A stretch of 64,000 bases of DNA from Eudorina sp. 2006-703-Eu-15 (lineage: Eukaryota > Chlorophyta > Chlorophyceae > Chlamydomonadales > Volvocaceae): NCBI GenBank assembly GCA_003117195.1, contig BDSI01000068.1, positions 248,001 through 312,000 on the forward strand, read 5' to 3'. A program made the position numbers and the translations under genes. Of this stretch, positions 60,471 through 64,000 are shown piece by piece (positions within the stretch are counted from its first letter, which is position 1; each line of letters starts with the position of its first letter). The notes beneath the pieces are model-generated. The model was not told the DNA's origin, searched no databases, and saw only the letters and a list, made by a program, of their open reading frames with translations.

Positions 60471-62462
60471 GGGGGGAAGGGGCCGGGTGGGGAAGGATTG
60501 GCGTTTAGGGGAATGAGAGGGTGGGTGCAGGAACTTTGCTTCACATGCTCACATACTGCGCTATGTTCCTTTCCTAACCACACAGCGCTGCTGCCAGAGC
60601 AACGGTCCCCCGTGCGAGCGACCAAGCAAGCAAGCATGTTGCCCTGCCCCCCCTCCCCCTCCCCCTCCCGCCCCCGCCCCTCCCCCTCCCGCATGTTGGC
60701 GGCCCCCCGCCCCCGCCCCTCCCCCCCTTCCGGCCGCTCACCCGCCTGGCAGCCGAACCGGCCCCACGACGGGAACTCCCAGGGCCACTCGCAGTGCCCG
60801 TCACCGCACACCGGGTCCTTCCAGATGGGCAGCAGCACCTGCGGGGGGGGGGGAGGTGGGAGGCATAGAGAAGGGGGGAGGGCAGGGCAGGGCGGCGTTA
60901 GAACGAGGAAAAACACGCAGAGCGGAGCTGCCGGTGGAGGGGGAGGGGGAGACGCGGGTTGGGGGTCGGGGGGCGGTCGGGCACCTGAGGTTGGGTGGGG
61001 ACCTCAAGACTGCCGTACAAAAGCGACGTCGTACCACCCGCAGTGGACATGTAACCCAATGTGTCATTGCCATCGGATCCCAGGGGACCATCCGGGTTTG
61101 GGTTTTCTTTCCTTACCAACCCTAAACCCCCAACGTCCCTCGCTCCCCCCGCATCCAAATCTTCTCCTCCTTCCCCTTTCCCTCCCCCACTCCCTTCCCT
61201 TCCCCCTTTCCCCCCGCGCGGCCCCCCGCCCCACCTTCTGCCCCAGGTACTCGAGCACCTCGTCCTCGTTGCGGAAGGTCATGGTGGTGGACCCGTCCTC
61301 CGGCATGAAGGCCTTCTTCAACGTCTCCACCACCTCACCCGATTTGTAGGCGCTGGCCTGCGTTGGGGGAAGGGGGCGGTGGCAGTGGGTGGGGAGGGGG
61401 CGCGCAACCGGGGGCAGGAAGCGCGGAGAGGGGAGGGGGAGCGGGAGAGGCGGTAGAGGGTTGTCAGGAGGGCAGGAAGGGGCAAGGGGCGAGGCGGCTT
61501 GAGGCGGCAAAGTGGGGAGACGCGGCAGTGTTGCGAGGCGGGGGAGGAGGCGGGGCGGTGACGCCATTGTAATGTGTATCCAGTCAGGGAGGGGTGCAGA
61601 GGCAGGCCGGGGTGCAGGGCGAGGCGAGAAAAGGGGCAGGCGGGGACAGGTGTGCCTCTAGCTGTCCCCGGAAAATGCCTTACCCGACAAAACTGATCAA
61701 GCTCCAGCTACCCTGGGGGAAACTTTCGAGGTTTCCAAAAGAAACCCAAATCGAACCCGGGCAATCCCGGAAATACTCAGGGGTTGGGAGGAGGTGCTCG
61801 ACTGGAGGGCCCCGCCCCACCTGCAGGTAGAGCACCACCATGTAGGCCGCCACGAAGAGGGAGTACCAGGCCACATGGCGGTACTTGCGAGACATCTCAA
61901 CCGCCGCCTGTCGCCCGGGGGAGAGGTGGGCAGACAAGGGGGTGTTGGGGAGGGAGCGAGGGAGGTTGCGTGGGTAAGGGGTTGGGGATTGGGGGAGAGG
62001 GAGGGTATTGAGGGCGCGCACAGGGAGGGGGGTACGCGACAGTGGCGCACGGGCAGGCAAGTGGAGGAGGGAAGGGCAGTCCAAGGGCAATGACAGCCAG
62101 GGCGGTGAGCAGGGATGGGCGCACGGTCCCCAGACGGAGCGGATGCAGAAGGGTGTGGAGACGGCGGTTCCACCGCACTCACTCACCGCGACTTTTTGCT
62201 GCACGGCTTTCGCGACCTCCTCATTCGTCGGGGGTTTCTCCGGCGCGGCACCTGCACCTCGCGGTTTGCGTAGACCATACTTATATTGCTCGCCCACAAT
62301 GCTTCCGCGACGTCCATTCCGCCCCTCGTCGAACTCAGCGTCACCAGGGCCTGCGGTGCATGTGGACTTCCAGGTTGAAGGCCGTCCGACTTTTCCAGTA
62401 CACAAGATTCCAATCAATTGCTTTTCGACACTCTTACGTGCTGTCGCCATTTGTGGAGCCAC
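57819..62462 (-). CDS. Single-pass membrane protein with Cys-rich CGDGxC module
   Basis: Eight exons give 427 residues in consistent phase: 62187-62462, 61821-61907, 61235-61357, 60742-60838, 60198-60360, 59507-59564, 58334-58543 and 57819-58088. A 100-residue N-terminal region precedes one hydrophobic segment (about 104-120, WYSLFVAAYMVVLYLQ), so a type II or signal-anchor topology is likely. Next come FMPEDGSTTMTF, DPVCGDGHCEWPWEFPSWGR with FGCQADCG (Cys 173, 177, 191, 194), NVRADFTGHPSISARVLMNN, DYAGRVSGAIYDITNSSNP and a Gln-rich end. I recall similar CGDGxCE modules in large membrane proteins of volvocine algae, possibly channel or receptor types, but cannot name the family. No channel-like helices follow here. 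The start could be 62462 or 62450. Function unknown. Confidence 0.75.
58551..59225 (+). repeat. 16-bp GGTGACCGAGAGGGGG minisatellite
   Basis: Roughly 40 copies of a 15-16 bp unit fill most of intron 6 of the membrane-protein gene. Unit length varies through the G run and occasional short deletions. Minus-strand frames over it (Pro-Leu-Ser-Val-Thr repeats) are artefacts. Confidence 0.95.
59715..59770 (+). repeat. Intronic motif, copy 9 (antisense to membrane-protein gene)
   Basis: It reads GGTTTCAGGGAACTGGTAGA then CATATTCAAACTGCGCTGCC and GCCAGAGCC. It lies in intron 5, 150 bp from the acceptor. A fragment of the right half (GCGCTGCTGCCAGAGCAACG) occurs at 60584-60603 in intron 4. Confidence 0.8.
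60396..60470 (+). repeat. (TG)n in membrane-protein gene intron 4
   Basis: A pure TG run of about 74 bases, which is CA in the transcript. Confidence 0.95.
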
Positions 62463-63390
62463 TACAACGGGTCACAAGTATGGGGCAAAGTATTGACGTC
62501 AACTGAATTTATTTGAAAAAGTTGAGTATTAGATTCAGCAGCATAATTTCAGCATAGCTTTAATGCCTTGTTCAATCCAATGCCGCGAATGAGACTGGAA
62601 TATAGTCTGAGCACACAGCAAACGTAAAGGATATTAATGAGATCGGGGCTTTATGATATCTACAAACAAAACATGCATTCTGTGGCTGTTACGAATTGTA
62701 ACTGTGTGACAGTAAGAGTACGGCACTTCAAATTCTTTGCATCGGTTGGTAAACGTGCCATGCCCTGGTATGTGTCGCTCTTTGGAAGTGGTCCACGTGT
62801 GGTTTAGGCTGACAAGACGTTCAGGAGCTGAAGAGTCGCGACTGAAGGTAGGGCTGCTGAAGGTACGTAGGGCTGACATGGGCTAACCCGACCCCGGGGG
62901 TAATATGGACTACTTTGCAAAACGAATGAAATAATGGAATCGTGGATGTTTGGTTCGCCCTCAACCAGCCAGCAGCTGAGGATGGACCAACAACACGCAC
63001 ACAGCCCCTACCTGAGCAGCCCCTCCTACTAACGTAGCCAGGTACTAGCTCTTCATGGAGCCGCCGCTGTTGTGCTGGTTGAACAGCTGGTTGCTATGCA
63101 GAACCGTGGAGTAGTGGGGATTTGGCACGCAGGTACAGCTACGCCGCCAGAATCCGCGGGCGGGTGGGGCAGCAGCGAGCTCAACTAAACTGGAATAAAG
63201 TGTAACTCCTCCCAGTACTCCCAGCTGGACCCGCCCGGCCAAAGAAGGCAGTGGGCATGCAAGTGTGAGGCAGGGCGTGCGTGGGTTCATCAGGCGGCTC
63301 AAGGTTCGTTGATTGGCGCGGATACGTACAGCGCTAGGCTTGCCGTACACGGATGCCGTGTATGCAGGCAAGAGTCCATCGATCCAGAAC
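62463..63390. other. Intergenic region before the terminal LINE
   Basis: The left part, AT-rich to about 62720, probably includes the promoter of the membrane-protein gene. I recognise no gene. The short frames show no family motif. Confidence 0.4.
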
Positions 63391-64000
63391 TAGCTAGCTA
63401 GTTTGGGAAGGAGGCGCAGTCGGACGAGTGAGAATCGATTCAAGTTCGGTTCAAGAGGATACATACAGCACTTGCTTGCTTGCTTGTCGCTGTCCTGTGT
63501 ATATGTCTGTGGAGCGTGGTGGGTGCGCAAACACATACGTAGGTTGAAAGAGAAGTACGAAACCGGCTGTGCACCTAGCCTGAGCTCCCGGAGATGTGAC
63601 AACCTGACCGACGACGAACGATGCAGCGCACACCTGATGTTCCCAGCAAAAATAGCTCTGCGCCATGACGCTGAATCCGGCATATACACTGATGGGTCTG
63701 TCCAAAAGATCCAGGTTGATGAAGCCGAAGCGCAAGTCCTTGGGGCGGCCGCGGTCGATGCCCTCACAGGCAAAACGCTCTACATAGATGTTAATGCAGG
63801 AACGACGGGATGCCAAACCATTACACGTTGCGAGCTCAGTGCTATCCACCAAGGTCTTACAATGAGAAATGACGAGGAGGGCCTCAACAACGCACCCATT
63901 ACAATCTGGACTGACTCAGCCGCGTCACTGTTTCTGATAAAGAAAATGATAAATCAACCTACGAAACTCGCGCTCAGTAAACACAAAGACCTACTTACGA
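63391..64000 (+). mobile_element. LINE open reading frame with RNase H domain (runs off the window)
   Basis: A plus-strand frame opens after a stop at 63391-63393 and stays open to the last base. From about 63661 it encodes an RNase H fold: IYTDGSVQKIQVDEAEAQVL (first catalytic Asp), then TRCELSAIHQGL (catalytic Glu) and ITIWTDSAASLFLIKKMI (second Asp). These are the usual motifs of the RNase H domain that follows reverse transcriptase in many non-LTR elements. The polymerase domain is not seen upstream, so the copy is 5'-truncated or rearranged. It may belong to the family of the two LINE ends at 690-1350 and 4560-4790. Confidence 0.75.

Overview
This window looks like nuclear DNA from a green alga of the Chlamydomonas/Volvox group (Chlamydomonadales); the species cannot be told from the sequence. 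The reasons are very high GC, intron-dense genes with GT-AG boundaries, proline-rich cell-wall glycoprotein genes, a ciliary transport gene, long (CA)n runs, and pieces of non-LTR retrotransposons. Nothing looks bacterial or organellar. Gene models below were assembled by hand from splice sites, reading phase and remembered family sequences.

Layout. 1-5.3 kb is repeat-rich: a LINE 3' end, four long (CA)n blocks, a second LINE 3' end on the minus strand and other dispersed repeats. A tRNA-Val(UAC) gene lies at 5335-5407. From 7.5 to 19.7 kb are three plus-strand genes for hydroxyproline-rich, extensin-like wall proteins (called A, B and C here). B and C are recent tandem copies with matching signal-peptide exons and flanks; C carries a one-base deletion in its repeats. 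19.7-22.5 kb is gene-poor.

From 22.5 to 36.9 kb (minus) lies a complete 26-exon gene for IFT121/WDR35, a subunit of the retrograde intraflagellar transport complex. It is head-to-head, 296 bp apart, with a complete 16-exon plus-strand gene for NAA25, the auxiliary subunit of the NatB N-terminal acetyltransferase (37.2-46.6 kb). Both models keep reading phase at every junction and total a whole number of codons.

46.6-51.4 kb is gene-poor and holds a 30-bp minisatellite. At 51.45-54.17 kb is a fourth wall-type protein gene (D) with 20-residue Ser/Pro repeats. At 57.8-62.5 kb (minus) an 8-exon gene encodes a 427-residue single-pass membrane protein with a Cys-rich CGDGxC module. The last 600 bases open into a LINE reading frame with an RNase H domain that runs off the window.

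The most unusual signal is a motif of about 45-55 bp found nine times, always inside introns of the three intron-rich genes. Copies in sense orientation lie near the donor and most antisense copies near the acceptor, as expected if intron-sized elements (introner-like) inserted in either orientation.
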